A DNA stretch of 64,000 nucleotides from Hyphomicrobium_A sp963726795 (lineage in GTDB: Bacteria > Pseudomonadota > Alphaproteobacteria > Rhizobiales > Hyphomicrobiaceae). A model generated the notes under the pieces. The model was not told the DNA's origin. It worked only from the letters and a program-made list of their open reading frames with translations, and did not search any database. The translations under genes were made by a program, and so were the position numbers. Below, one piece after another: positions 15,671-25,959 of the stretch (its first letter is position 1; every line of letters starts with the position of its first letter). The stretch is taken from the NCBI GenBank assembly GCA_963726795.1, contig CAVSDD010000003.1, positions 682,001 to 746,000 on the forward strand, in the 5' to 3' direction.

Positions 15671-18336
15671 TTATCGCGACGCTGCGCGCAGCCCTTCCCC
15701 GTCCCGGCCGGTGATGAGGATCTCGCGCTTGCCGATGCCGGTCGGCGGCCCGATCAGCCCCTCGCGCTCCATGCGCTCGATCAGGTCGGCAGCGCGGTTG
15801 TAGCCGATCGACAGGCGGCGCTGCAGATAGCTCGTCGAGGCCTTGCGGTCGCGCAGCACGATCGCGACGGCCATGTCGTAGAGGTCGTCCTCGCTTGCCG
15901 TGCGCGGATCGCTGGCACCCCCTTCGGCAGGCGCCGGCGTATCGGTGATGCCGTCGACGTAAGCCGGCGGCCCCTGCCGACGCAGCGCTTCGGCGATGCG
16001 CTCGACCTCGTCGTCGGACACGAATGGTCCGTGCACGCGAATCGTCTGGCCCGAGCCCAGCGAGTAGAGCATGTCGCCCTGGCCGAGGAGCTGCTCGGCG
16101 CCCTGCTCGTTGAGGATGGTGCGGCTGTCGATCTTGGACGCCACCTTGAAGCTGATGCGCGCCGGGAAGTTCGCCTTGATGGTGCCGGTGACGATGTCGA
16201 CCGACGGGCGCTGCGTCGCCATGATGAGATGGATGCCGGCCGCGCGCGCCATCTGCGCCAGCCGCTGCACCGCCGCTCTCGATCTCCTTGCCGGCGACCG
16301 ATCATGAGGTCGGCGAACTCGTCGACGACGACGACGATGTAGGGCATCGTCTCGGCCTGCATCTCCTGCTGCTCGTAGACGGCCTCGCCCGTGCGCTCGT
16401 CGAATCCCGTCTGCACCGTGCGCGCGAGTGTCTCGCCACGGCTCTGCGCCTTGCGCACGCGCGCATTGAAGGCCTCGATGTTGCGCACCGACAGGCCCGC
16501 CATGCGCTTGTAGCGCTCCTCCATCTCGGCGACGGCCCAGTTGAGCGCCGCCACCGCCTTCTGCGGATCGGTGACGACGGGCGTCAGCAGGTGCGGAATG
16601 CCGTTGTAGACCGACAGCTCCAGCATCTTCGGGTCGATCATCAGGAGGCGGCAGTCGTCCGGCGAGCGCCGGTAGAGCAGCGACAGGATCATGGCATTGA
16701 CGCCGACCGACTTGCCCGAGCCGGTGGTGCCGGCGACGAGCAGATGCGGCATGCGCGCGAGGTCGGCGACGATCGGCTCGCCGCCGATCGACTTGCCGAG
16801 CGCCATCGGCAGCACGGCGTCGGAGGCGCGGAACGGCGTCCGCTTCGAAGATGTCGCGCAGGTAGACGGTCTCGCGGCGCACGTTCGGCAGCTCGATGCC
16901 GATGACGTTGCGCCCGGGGACGATCGGCTGCGCGCGCGGACGTGACGCTCATCGAGCGGGCGATGTCGTCGGCGAGCGCCGACGACGCGCGACGACTTGG
17001 TGCCGCGCGCGGGCTCGAGCTCGAACAGGGTGACGACAGGGCCGGGCTTGATCTCGCGCACCTCGCCCTTGATCGAGAAATCGGCGAGCACTTCTTCGAG
17101 CAGGCGCGCGGTGCCGCGCAGCACGGTCTGTGAGAGCTCGGTGCCGGTTTTGCCGGGCGCGGGGCGGCGCAGTAGGTTCATCGGCGGCGGGCGATAGGTT
17201 GGCGTAGCACGCTTTCCCATGAGGGCGCCAAACAGCCCAGACTTGCGCGCGCGCGGCTCCATCTCGGATTCGGGAACCGGCGCAGCGGGCGCGGGTCGCT
17301 CGGACGAAGCCGGCGCGAAGCGTTCCGCAATGGCGCGGCTTTGCGCATCCGTGCTCTCGTCGAAGCCGAATTCACGGCCCGTGCCCATGTCGTCGGCCGG
17401 CCAGGGCGTCCCGGTGCGCGCTTCAGCCGCTTGCGCCTGCGCGCGCCGCAGGATGCGTGGCATCGTCGTCGGCGTGTCGAATACCGAGGGCTCGGAAGGT
17501 TCCGCCAGCTCCGGCAGGTGAATGTCAGGCAGAAATGGCTCGCGGCGCCCGTCGAGGCCAGGAAGCTCATGGCCGCGGCGGCGACTATTTGCGCCCGCAA
17601 ACGCAGTGGTGCCAGCACCCGAACCGATCGCCGCCCCGCGATTGTCGTCGCCCCGGGCTCGAACGCCGGCGTCAGCCATGCCGATCCACTCGCGCCCCGA
17701 AAGCCAATGCGGCAGCCAGCGAGAGAGACCCTGATCGCGACGGCGTGCAATCTGGCGGCTGCTCCTCGAGCAGTCGGTTCAGATCCTCGCGTTCGAGACC
17801 GACGCTGTAGCCGAGCGCGGCAAAGCCGGAGAGGAAGTAGCCGAGCCCCGCGAGGGGGAGCGCGCGCTCCGCGCCGACGAGCGAGAACAGCGTGGCGGTG
17901 AGCCGAAAGAGCCAGTCGCCGACGATGCCGCCGAAGCTGTGCGCGAAGGGCCAGCTTGCGGTCACGGGTAGCGCCGCGAAGCCGCCGGCCAGCAGGAGCA
18001 CCGACAGCGGGAATATGCTCGTCTTCTTGCGGTTGGCGAAGATGCGCTCGGCGACCATCAGCTCGATGCCCCAGAACATGGGCGCGAGCAGCAGGAACAC
18101 GACGGCAAAGCCGAGCGTATTGAGCAGCACGTCGGCGAAGATGGCGCCGCCCGCGCCGAGCATGTTGGTTGGCGCGCCGCCGGCCGCGTGCGTGAGGCTC
18201 GGGTCCGATTTCGACCAGGTGAGCAGGCTTGCCCAAGCAACCGCGACGCCCACGAGGAGGAGCACCTCCGGCGCGGCTGAGCCACCCAGAAGCCTGTCCT
18301 CCATGTCGACGGAGAGCAGACGTCTCGGGTCACCAT
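15671..18336 (-). CDS. ftsK: DNA translocase FtsK (several frame changes)
   Basis: Septal DNA pump that clears chromosome ends and activates XerCD. The N-terminal part carries about four membrane segments (EVLLLVGVAVAWASLL, LLNTLGFAVVFLLLAPMFW). A Pro/Ala linker, the motor with P-loop VAGTTGSGKSVGVNAM, VVVVDEFADLMI and the C-terminal gamma helix (SIGYNRAADLIERMEREGLI) follow. Frames switch near 18300, 17760, 16985, 16930, 16850 and 16280. Two switches near 16280 come from single extra bases. Overall length (about 888 codons) is normal, so the gene is probably intact in the organism. The start may be ATG 18336. The aminotransferase gene is just upstream. Confidence 0.85.
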
Positions 18337-18370
18337 GTCGACTCGAGCGGCATGGCTGCGAACGTACTCT

Positions 18371-19590
18371 TTACGCAAGTACTACTACGAATCGTTCGAG
18401 CGCCTCGGCGATGGTCGTCGCGTCGTGCACCAAAGCGAGCCGCACGTAATTCGTGCCCGGATTGGTCCCGTCGCGCCCGGCCTGCGCCAAGAAGGCACCG
18501 GGCAGAACCTTGACACCCCCGCGTTTCCATAAGGTTACCGCTGCGTCACTGGCGCCGCCGAACTTGGAAACATCGAGCCAGAGGAAGAAGCCGCCGGCCG
18601 GACGGACGTAGCCGTAGCGCTGGCCCAGCACGCGATCGCAGACGTCGTACTTGGCGCGGTAGGCGGCGCGGTTGGCGTCGACATGGGCCTCGTCCGCCCA
18701 CACCGCGGCCGAGACATGCTGCGTGGGCCCCGGCACCTGCGGCGCCACCATGTTGCGGATCTCGGCGAAGCGTCTCGATGAAGCGCGCGTCACCCGCGCA
18801 GAAGCCCGAGCGCAGACCGGGCAGGTTCGAACGCTTCGACAGCGAGTTGAAGACGACAAGATTGCGGAAGCGCTCAGACGTCGCCGCGGCGACGGCGAGC
18901 GCGCCCGGCGGTGGCTCGCCAGCATAGATTTCCGAGTAGCACTCGTCGAAGAACAGCATGAAGTCGTGGGCGCGCGCGAGCTCGAGCGCGCGGGCGATGT
19001 AGGCCTGGCTGGCGACGGCACCCTGCGGGTTCGCGGGCGAGCACAGGTAGAGCGCGACCGTGCGGTCGAGCAGCGCCTTGTCGGAGGCGATCGCTTCGAG
19101 GTCGGGCAGGTGGCCCGTCGCCGCGGTGGCATTGAGATAGACCGGCTCGGCGTTGACCGCGAGCGCGCCGCCGATGTAGGCGCTGTAATAGGGATTGCAC
19201 ATGAGCACGGCGGGGCGGCCGGCGACCTTCTTGCGGCCCGCGGCAGGAAATACCGCGAGAAACAGCCCCTCGCGCGAGCCGTTGAGCGGCAACACCTCGC
19301 GTCGTTGGATCGGGCGCGGCCGCAGCGCCGTAGCGGCGCCCGGCCCATGCGGCGATCGCTGAACGCAGCTCTTCGGTCCCGCGGATCGGCGGATACTTGC
19401 CGTAGTCCGCGATCGCTTCGACGAGCTTGTCGCCACGAACGCCGGCATCGCCTCGCGCGGCTCGCCGATGGTCAAGTCGATCGGCTTGGCGTGTCCCGGC
19501 GCGATGCCGTCGAGCAGGCGTCGAAGCTGCGTGAACGGTGACAGGATCGCGCCCTCGGCGAGCGCCGCCGAATCCGGATTGCGAAGGCAT
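18371..19590 (-). CDS. PLP-dependent aminotransferase, class I/II, DapC-like (frame changes)
   Basis: Fold-type I aminotransferase, probably N-succinyldiaminopimelate aminotransferase of lysine/peptidoglycan synthesis. Segments are spread over frames: IDLTIGEPREAMPAFV; KLVEAIADYGKYPPIRGTEE; LPLNGSREGLFLAVFPA; CNPYYSAYIGGALAV; LCSPANPQGAV; FFDECYSEIYAG; and the PLP-lysine site SLSKRSNLPGLRSGF. The C-terminus (ERFVVVLA) is intact. Switches occur near 19430, 19330 and 18775, and the start region near 19590 also looks shifted. It lies upstream of ftsK, with its stop about 35 bp before the ftsK ATG. Confidence 0.8.
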
Positions 19591-19819
19591 GGACGTCTCT
19601 GGGACGGTCTGAGCGGTGACAAAGTCTCGAGGCGCCGGGGCGCCACGCGAGAGGCCTTAGCGGCCACGGGGCGGCGCGTCTACCTCATCGCTTCGCCGGC
19701 GCATCGGACGCTGGGGCCGTGTTGCGTACAAAGGCGCGGGCGTGAACCTTATCCCTGGGGACGCGCGCGGTTGCTTGGGCGCCAAGCATCAAATTGCTCG
19801 AAGGCGCCGACAGGCGAGT

Positions 19820-19933
19820 CTAGCGGAAGAACGTCACGGCCGGGACCTCGCCGCCGAGGCGGAGCGAGCCGGTGCAGCCGGACATTTCCAGCGCGAGCGT
19901 GAGAAGGATGATGGCAAAGAGGACTCGATACAT
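19820..19933 (-). CDS. Small predicted lipoprotein
   Basis: 37-residue protein starting MYRVLFAIILLTLALEMSGC. It has a short hydrophobic signal followed by an LEMSGC lipobox-like sequence and a 17-residue tail, an entericidin-like size and layout. ATG 19933 follows GGAGATCGCT. It lies between amtB2 and the aminotransferase on the same strand, and its frame happens to continue one frame of amtB2. The lipobox is imperfect (M at -3), so lipidation is inferred. Confidence 0.5.
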   Translation of the reverse strand: MYRVLFAIILLTLALEMSGCTGSLRLGGEVPAVTFFR

Positions 19934-20049
19934 AGCGATCTCCGGCAGCGGACATTGGCGTCGGCAGCTCCCGGCAGGGTGAAGTTTTTTGGTTAAAGAT
20001 GGGTTGACGGGTGAAAATCTTTGAATTTCCACCGCTTCACGCGCCGGCT

Positions 20050-21326
20050 CTAGCCCGCGACCATGCGCACGTCCTCTTCGGGATTGGCCCTGATCTTGTG
20101 GATGGAGAGATCGGCGCCCTGCCGCTCGTCCTCCGCCGTCAGCCGGAGCCCGATCGTCGCTTTCAGCACGCCGTAAACGGCGAGGCCGACCAGCAGGCCG
20201 AACCCCGCACCGGCGAGCGATGCCGACGAGCTGCGAGGCAAACGTCACGCCGCCCATGCCGCCGAACGCCGTCAGCCCGAAGATGCCGCAGGCGATGCCG
20301 CCCCACAGGCCGCACAGGCCGTGCAGCGCCCAGACGCCGAGCACGTCGTCGATCTTCCACTTGTTGGTCGAGATCTGGAACATCTGGACGAAGATGACGC
20401 CGGCGACGCCGCCGACGACGAGCGCGCCGATCGGATGCATCACGTCGGAGCCGGCGCACACGGCGACGAGGCCGGCGAGCGCGCCGTTGTGCACGAAGCC
20501 CGGATCGTTGTCGCCGGCGATCAGCGCCGCCAGGATGCCGCCGCACATGGCCATGCAGCGAGTTGATGGCGACGAGGCCGGAGATCGCCTTCAGGCGCTG
20601 CGCGCTCATCACGTTGAAGCCGAACCAGCCGATGCACAGCATCCACGAGCCCATGGCCAGCCACGGGATCGACGACGGCGGGATGCCCGATCGCGCGGCC
20701 CTTCATAGCGGCCGAGCCGCGGCCCGAGGCACAGCACGGCGCCGAGCGCCGACCCAGCCGCCGAACGCGTGCACGACGATCGAGCCGGCGAAATCCTTGA
20801 ACTGGCGCGCCGAGAACGCGCATTGAAGAAGCTCTCCTGCAGCCCGAAGTTGCCTGTTCCAGACGACGCCTTCGAAGCAGCGGGTAGAACAGCCCGACCA
20901 GCAGCGGCGGTCGCCAGCGCTTGCGGCGGCGAACCGCGCGCGCTCGGCGATGCCGCCGGAGATGATCGCCGGCACGGCCGCGGCGAAGGTGCAGAGGAAG
21001 AAGAAGCGCACGAGCGTGAAGCCCTGCGCGTCGAAGCCCGCGCGCACCGCCGGAGATCGCCTCGGCGCTTTGCAAGAACGCCGACGCCGTAGGCGATCGT
21101 GTAGCCGATGAGGAAGTAGGCGACGGTCGAGATGGCGAAGTCGACCATGATTTTGACGAGCGCGTTGACCTGGTTCTTGTGGCGGACCGTGCCGACCTCG
21201 AGGAACGCGAATCCGCCGTGCATGGCGAAAACGAGGATCGCGCCCATCAATAGGAAAAAGACGTCCGCGCCTTGTTGCAGTCCCCCGAGCCCCGTCGGTT
21301 GCTTGCCGATTTTTTGTGCAGCTCAC
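20050..21326 (-). CDS. amtB: Second ammonium transporter AmtB (many frame changes)
   Basis: Amt-family inner-membrane channel, distinct from the copy at 10877. Recognisable pieces in order: LQQGADVFFLLMGAILVFAM; FLEVGTVRHKNQVNALVKIM; LVRFFFLCTFAAAVPAIISG; QFKDFAGSIVVHAFGG with the first pore His; MLCIGWFGFNVMSA; VWALHGLCGLWGGIACGIFG with the second His; and the tail DLSIHKIRANPEEDVRMVAG. Roughly ten frame switches occur within 1.3 kb, the densest in the window. Total length remains near 400 codons. It could be a real pseudogene, but neighbouring ftsK shows the same pattern. The start is uncertain (GTG 21326 or ATG 21247). Confidence 0.75.
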
Positions 21327-21378
21327 TCGGGCCGCGAAAGCTCTCGCAGCTCAAATGCGATGCAATTGGGCAAGAAGC

Positions 21379-21394
21379 AGCAAACTGCGTGCGG
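21379..21394 (-). promoter_or_regulatory. Sigma54-like promoter for the second amtB
   Basis: On the minus strand the sequence reads CCGCACG-N4-TTGCT against consensus TGGCACG-N4-TTGCW. The -12 element and spacing are perfect; two bases of the -24 element differ, including one of the GG pair. The predicted start of transcription is about 40 bp before GTG 21326. Confidence 0.4.
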
Positions 21395-21439
21395 CGTCAA
21401 CGGCGCGAACGCCGCCGAAGCCAAGATCCATGCGGGTGT

Positions 21440-21456
21440 TGCACAAAGAGTGAGCA
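21440..21456. promoter_or_regulatory. NtrC-like site upstream of the second amtB
   Basis: TGCAC-N7-GAGCA matches the NtrC pattern TGCAC-N7-GTGCA at nine of ten fixed positions. It is about 50 bp upstream of the sigma54-like element. The rest of the 250-bp spacer shows nothing else. Confidence 0.4.
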
Positions 21457-21500
21457 GGCGATCACCGCTGGCCGTGGCCCGGCTCTGACCCGCCAGTCGC

Positions 21501-22398
21501 TTAGCGGACGCGGCGCGGGTTCATGTAGAGATCGGCTTCCTGGCGCTCGATCTTCGGCTTGACCTTGCCGCGGCGGATGTCCTTCCACAGCCGCCGCACG
21601 TGCCGGCGGCACGTCCGTTGAAGATCTGCATCGCCGCAGAACAGTTGCAGCACCGTCAGCAGGCGCCGGTCGGCGTGGTCCTGGCGCACCTTGCACTTCC
21701 ACTTGCCGCCGATGGAGAAGACCTTGCCGTCGAGCGTGCCGACCGCCTTGTTCGTGCTGATCGTAGAGCGTGTAGTCGCCGCCCGAGGTTGATGAGGTCG
21801 CGCTTCAGCCGGTAGAACTGCGGCTTGCCGTCGCGCATGATGAAGAACGAGAAGTTCTCCGGCAGCAGCGGCCATTTGTTGGCCGAGCGCTCGAGATAGA
21901 CGATGAAGTGGTCGTCGTCGGTATTGATCGAGTAGGTCATCACCGGCAGGCCGCGCGCGCCGATCGTCTGCTGCAGCGATCGGCCGATCATCAGGTCCAT
22001 GGTGGCGCGCCAGTTCAGCGTCTCGCTGAACAGCTTGAAGACGAGGCGCTTGTCCATGCCTTGCGTCTTCTCCCACAGGTCCTCGCGGTAGCCGATGAGG
22101 CCGGTGCGCTCGCCGTTCTCGATGTACTTCGGCGAACATGTCCATGTCGGAGGTGAACTGCCGCGACTTGGCGCGGTTGCGCGCGCGCTTGTAGATGCCG
22201 AACTCGAAGCGGTTGAAGTTGGTGATCCAGATGTCGACGATGAAATGGTACCAGCCGTTCTGGAGCGCCTTGGCCGATCGGCCTTCGACACACCGGCAAC
22301 CTTCGTTGCTGCGGTCTGCTCCACGGCCTCGGCGCGCGCGTCGCGGGCGGCGTCTGCCGCGCTGGCACTGGTACCTTCCGGGCTGCCGCTGCGGTCAT
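21501..22398 (-). CDS. Hypothetical protein (frame changes), possible LURP-one-like barrel
   Basis: Protein of about 290 residues, not recognised. The start is well supported: ATG 22398 follows GGAGGC. After a basic N-terminus, segments read ALQNGWYHFIVDIWITNFNR, IENGERTGLIGYREDLWEKT, MTYSINTDDDHFIVYLERS and FYRLKRDLINLG; then come a GDYTLYDQH segment and GKVFSIGGKWKCKVRQ. The last two faintly recall LURP-one/tubby-like barrels, a weak hint only. The end ADLYMNPRRVR is in frame with the stop. At least three frame switches occur (near 22270, 22130 and 21770). It lies between amtB2 and yggS on the same strand. No signal peptide is seen. Confidence 0.6.
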
Positions 22399-22509
22399 CG
22401 TTTGCCTCCGGCGCGTTGCAAGCACAAATGGGCGCGAATCATTTGGCTCAAAGCCTACACCGCGGCTCGCCGGACAAGATGACTTGGGACGAATTCTCCC
22501 GGGAAAACT

Positions 22510-23184
22510 CTAGGCTTGCCCGCGCGATCCGAAGATCGCGCTGCCGACGCGCACGTGCGTCGCGCCGAACGCGATCGCCGTTTCGAAATCGTCGCTCATG
22601 CCCATGCTGAGGCCCGTGAGACCCTGCTCGCCGGCGAGCTTGGCGAGGAAGGCGAAATGCACCGCGGCCTCTTCCTCGACCGGCGGAATGCACATGAGGC
22701 CTGCGACATCGAGCGCCAGCTCGTCGCGGCACAGCGCCACGAATGCGGCGAGGTCCTTGGGCAGCACGCCGGCCTTCTGCGGCTCCTCGCCGGTGTTGAC
22801 CTGGATGAACAGCTCGAGCCGCCGGCCCTGACGCTGCATCTCCTCGGCAACCGCGCGCGCGATCTTCGGCCGGTCGATCGAGTGGATGGCGTCGAACAGC
22901 TCGACCGCCTCTTTCGTCTTGTTGGATTGCAGCGGGCCGATGAGGTGCAATTTCACGTCGGGAAACTGCGCCTTGAGCGCCGGCCATTTACCCTTGGCTT
23001 CCTGCACACGGTTCTCGCCGAAATGCCGATGCCCCGCCTCGAGAACGGGGAGAATGCCGGGCGCCTCAAAAGTCTTTGAAACCGCAATCAGCTTCACATC
23101 CGACGCATCGCGCTTGGCCCCGCGCGCCGCAATCGCGATGCGCGTTTCGACCTCGTGCAGCCGCCCTGCGGCGTCGTCCGTCAT
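22510..23184 (-). CDS. yggS: YggS/PLPBP family pyridoxal phosphate homeostasis protein
   Basis: Cytoplasmic PLP-binding protein of the alanine-racemase-like barrel family without known catalytic activity; it affects B6 and amino-acid balance. The PLP lysine is in LIAVSKTFEA. Other family motifs are HFGENRVQEAKGKW, HLIGPLQSNK and the phosphate loop LSMGMSDDFETAI. ATG 23184 gives 224 residues, normal for the family; in-frame ATGs at 23202 and 23217 are alternatives. It is divergent from leuS. Confidence 0.92.
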   Translation of the reverse strand: MTDDAAGRLHEVETRIAIAARGAKRDASDVKLIAVSKTFEAPGILPVLEAGHRHFGENRVQEAKGKWPALKAQFPDVKLHLIGPLQSNKTKEAVELFDAIHSIDRPKIARAVAEEMQRQGRRLELFIQVNTGEEPQKAGVLPKDLAAFVALCRDELALDVAGLMCIPPVEEEAAVHFAFLAKLAGEQGLTGLSMGMSDDFETAIAFGATHVRVGSAIFGSRGQA

Positions 23185-23299
23185 CTCAGCGGCCCGTTCC
23201 ATGCCCGTTGCACACACTATGCTGCCTTGACCAGGATGCCCCTTTAAGGCTCATTACGCCGCGCCAACCCCAACAAACATGGGAAGAGATCGACGCCGT

Positions 23300-25939
23300 A
23301 TGGCAAACGAAAGCTACGACGCGCCCACTCGCGAGAAGCACTGGCAGGAGGTTTGGGAGCAGGCGGACATCTTCCGCGCCTCCAACGAGGACCCGCGCCC
23401 CAAGTGCTACGTGCTCGAGATGTTTCCCTATCCGTCGGGGCGCATCCACGTCGGCCACTCCCGCAACTACACCATGGGCGACGTCTTCGCCCGCTACAAG
23501 CGCGCCAAGGGCTTCAACGTACTGCATCCGATGGGCTGGGACGCGTTCGGCATGCCGGCCGAGAACGCGGCGATGGAGAACAAGGTCCATCCGGCCGAGT
23601 GGACCTACCAGAACATCGACACGATGAGGCGCCAGCTCAAGTCGATGGGGCTGTCGCTCGACTGGTCGCGCGAGATCGCGACCTGCTCGCCCAGCTACTA
23701 CCGCCACCAGCAGAAGCTCTTCCTCGACATGCTGAAGAAGGGCCTCGCCTACCGCAAGTCCTCCAAGGTCAACTGGGACCCGGTCGACCACACGGTGCTC
23801 GCCAACGAGCAGGTGATCGACGGCCGCGGCTGGCGCTCGGGCGCGCTCGTCGAGCAGCGCGAGCTGACGCAATGGTTCTTCAAGATCACCGAATACGCCG
23901 ATGAGCTGCTTGAGGCTCTGCAGACGCTCGACAAGTGGCCGGAGAAGGTGCGCCTGATGCAGGCGAACTGGATCGGCCGCTCGGAAGGCCTGCTGGTACG
24001 CTTCGCGCTCGACAAGGAGACCGCGCCCAAAGGTCAGACCGAGGTCGAGGTCTACACGACGCGGCCCGACACGCTGTTTGGCGCCGCGTTCGTGGCGCTG
24101 GCGCCCGATCATCCGCTCGCCAAGGCCGCGGCCAAGGACAACCCGAAGCTCGCCGCGTTCTGCGAGGAGTGCCGCCACATGGGCACCTCCGTCGCCGACC
24201 TCGAGACGGCGGAGAAGCAGGGCTTCGACACCGGCATCCGCGCCGTCCATCCGTTCGACAAGGACTGGAAGCTGCCGGTATATGTGGCCAACTTCATCCT
24301 GATGGACTACGGCACCGGCGCCATCTTCGGCTGCCCGTCGGGCGACCAGCGCGATCTCGATTTCGCGCGCAAGTATTCGCTGCCCTTCGTGCCGGTGATA
24401 CTTCCGCCAGGCGAGGACGCCGCGACCTTCGCCATCAAGGACAAGGCCTTCGACGGCGACGGCACGATGATCAACTCGAGCTTCCTCGACGGCCTCGACA
24501 CCAAGGCCGCGTTCGAGGAGGCGGCAAAGCGCCTGGAGGCGCAGAAGCTCGGAAAGAAATCCACCAGCAAGCGCAAGGTGAACTACCGCCTGCGCGACTG
24601 GGGCATCTCGCGCCAGCGCTATTGGGGCTGTCCGATCCCGGTGATCCATTGCAAGACGTGCGGCGTCGTGCCGGTGCCGGACAAGGATCTGCCCGTCGAG
24701 CTGCCGGAGGACGCCACCTTCGACAAGCCCGGCAACCCGCTCGACCGCCATCCGACCTGGAAGCACGTCAAGTGCCCCGAGTGCGGCGAGGATGCGCGTG
24801 CGCGAAACCGACACGATGGACACCTTCGTCGACAGCTCGTGGTACTTCGTGCGCTTCACCGATCCCAGCACGCCAAGACACCCGTCGACAAAGCCGCCGC
24901 CGACTACTGGCTGCCGGTCGACCAGTACATCGGCGGCATCGAGCACGCGATCCTGCATCTGCTCTATTCGCGCTTCTTCACGCGCGCCATGTCCGACACC
25001 GGCCACCTCAGACTGAAGAGCAACGTGCGCGAGCCGTTCGCGGCACTGTTCACGCAAGGCATGGTCACGCACGAGACCTACAAGTCGCGCCGCGGCGGCT
25101 GGCTGCTGCCCACGCAGGTGCGCATCGAGGGCGAGGGCGACAAGCGTCGTGCGGTCGAGGCTGGCTCGGGCGAACCGGTCACCATCGGCTCGGTCGAGAA
25201 GATGTCGAAGTCGCGCAAGAACACCGTCGACCTCGACGACATCGTCAGCCAGCACGGCGCCGACGTGGCGCGTTGGTTCGTGCTCTCCGACAGCCCGCCC
25301 GAGCGCGACGTCATCTGCACCGACGTCGGCGTGGACGGCGCGCGGCGCTTCGTGCAGCGCATCTGGCGCCTCGTCGATCAGGGGGTGGCGTCGGCTGCCA
25401 AGAAGGGTGCCGCGAAGCCGGCAGCCTTTGGGCCGGAGGCGATGGCGCTGCGCCGCTCTGCGCACAAGGCGCTCGACCAGGTCGCCCGCGCCATCGAGGG
25501 CCTGCGCTTCAACGTGGCCGTGGCCTATGTCTACGAGTTCGCAAATGTTCTGGGGTCGTCCCTGGGCTCGTCCCAAGCGAAAACCGGGGACGGCTACCCC
25601 TGGGCCCTGCGCGAGGCCCTGGAGTTCTTGGTGCAGATGATCGGCCCGATGATGCCGCATTTGGCCGAGGAATGCTGGGCGCGGCTCGGATACAACACAT
25701 TGCTGGCCAATCAGCCCTGGCCCGAGGCCGATCCGGGCTTGCTCGTTGACGATACGATCACCATTGCCGTACAGGTGAACGGTAAGCGTCGGGACGAGCT
25801 CACGATTGCTCGAACGGCCGGTTCTGACGAGATCGAGGCTGCGGCCTTGAGGCTCGAGCCGGTTCAGCGCGCCCTCGAAGGCCGGCCGGTCAAGAAGGTC
25901 ATCGTTGTGCCGCAGAGGATCGTGAATGTCGTCGGGTAG
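23300..25939 (+). CDS. leuS: Leucyl-tRNA synthetase (two compensating frame changes, about 24800-24871)
   Basis: Class Ia synthetase charging tRNA-Leu. It has the HIGH signature as HVGHSRNYTMGD, the CP1 editing domain and KMSKSRKNTVD. The frame is open throughout, but about 25 residues after CPECGEDA are out of frame. The conserved TMDTFVDSSWYFVRFTDPS appears in the neighbouring frame there. An extra G near 24800 and a missing A near 24871 cancel out, so automatic annotation would show an apparently intact but internally scrambled protein. ATG 23300 gives 879 residues, normal. It starts the conserved leuS-lptE-holA group. Confidence 0.95.
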   Translation: MANESYDAPTREKHWQEVWEQADIFRASNEDPRPKCYVLEMFPYPSGRIHVGHSRNYTMGDVFARYKRAKGFNVLHPMGWDAFGMPAENAAMENKVHPAEWTYQNIDTMRRQLKSMGLSLDWSREIATCSPSYYRHQQKLFLDMLKKGLAYRKSSKVNWDPVDHTVLANEQVIDGRGWRSGALVEQRELTQWFFKITEYADELLEALQTLDKWPEKVRLMQANWIGRSEGLLVRFALDKETAPKGQTEVEVYTTRPDTLFGAAFVALAPDHPLAKAAAKDNPKLAAFCEECRHMGTSVADLETAEKQGFDTGIRAVHPFDKDWKLPVYVANFILMDYGTGAIFGCPSGDQRDLDFARKYSLPFVPVILPPGEDAATFAIKDKAFDGDGTMINSSFLDGLDTKAAFEEAAKRLEAQKLGKKSTSKRKVNYRLRDWGISRQRYWGCPIPVIHCKTCGVVPVPDKDLPVELPEDATFDKPGNPLDRHPTWKHVKCPECGEDARARNRHDGHLRRQLVVLRALHRSQHAKTPVDKAAADYWLPVDQYIGGIEHAILHLLYSRFFTRAMSDTGHLRLKSNVREPFAALFTQGMVTHETYKSRRGGWLLPTQVRIEGEGDKRRAVEAGSGEPVTIGSVEKMSKSRKNTVDLDDIVSQHGADVARWFVLSDSPPERDVICTDVGVDGARRFVQRIWRLVDQGVASAAKKGAAKPAAFGPEAMALRRSAHKALDQVARAIEGLRFNVAVAYVYEFANVLGSSLGSSQAKTGDGYPWALREALEFLVQMIGPMMPHLAEECWARLGYNTLLANQPWPEADPGLLVDDTITIAVQVNGKRRDELTIARTAGSDEIEAAALRLEPVQRALEGRPVKKVIVVPQRIVNVVG

Positions 25940-25959
25940 GTCGGAACAGGGGGCGATCG

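Noticed and set aside
23186..25660. 824-codon open frame opposite leuS
   Set aside because: It is a shadow of leuS in high-GC DNA; no domain is recognisable.
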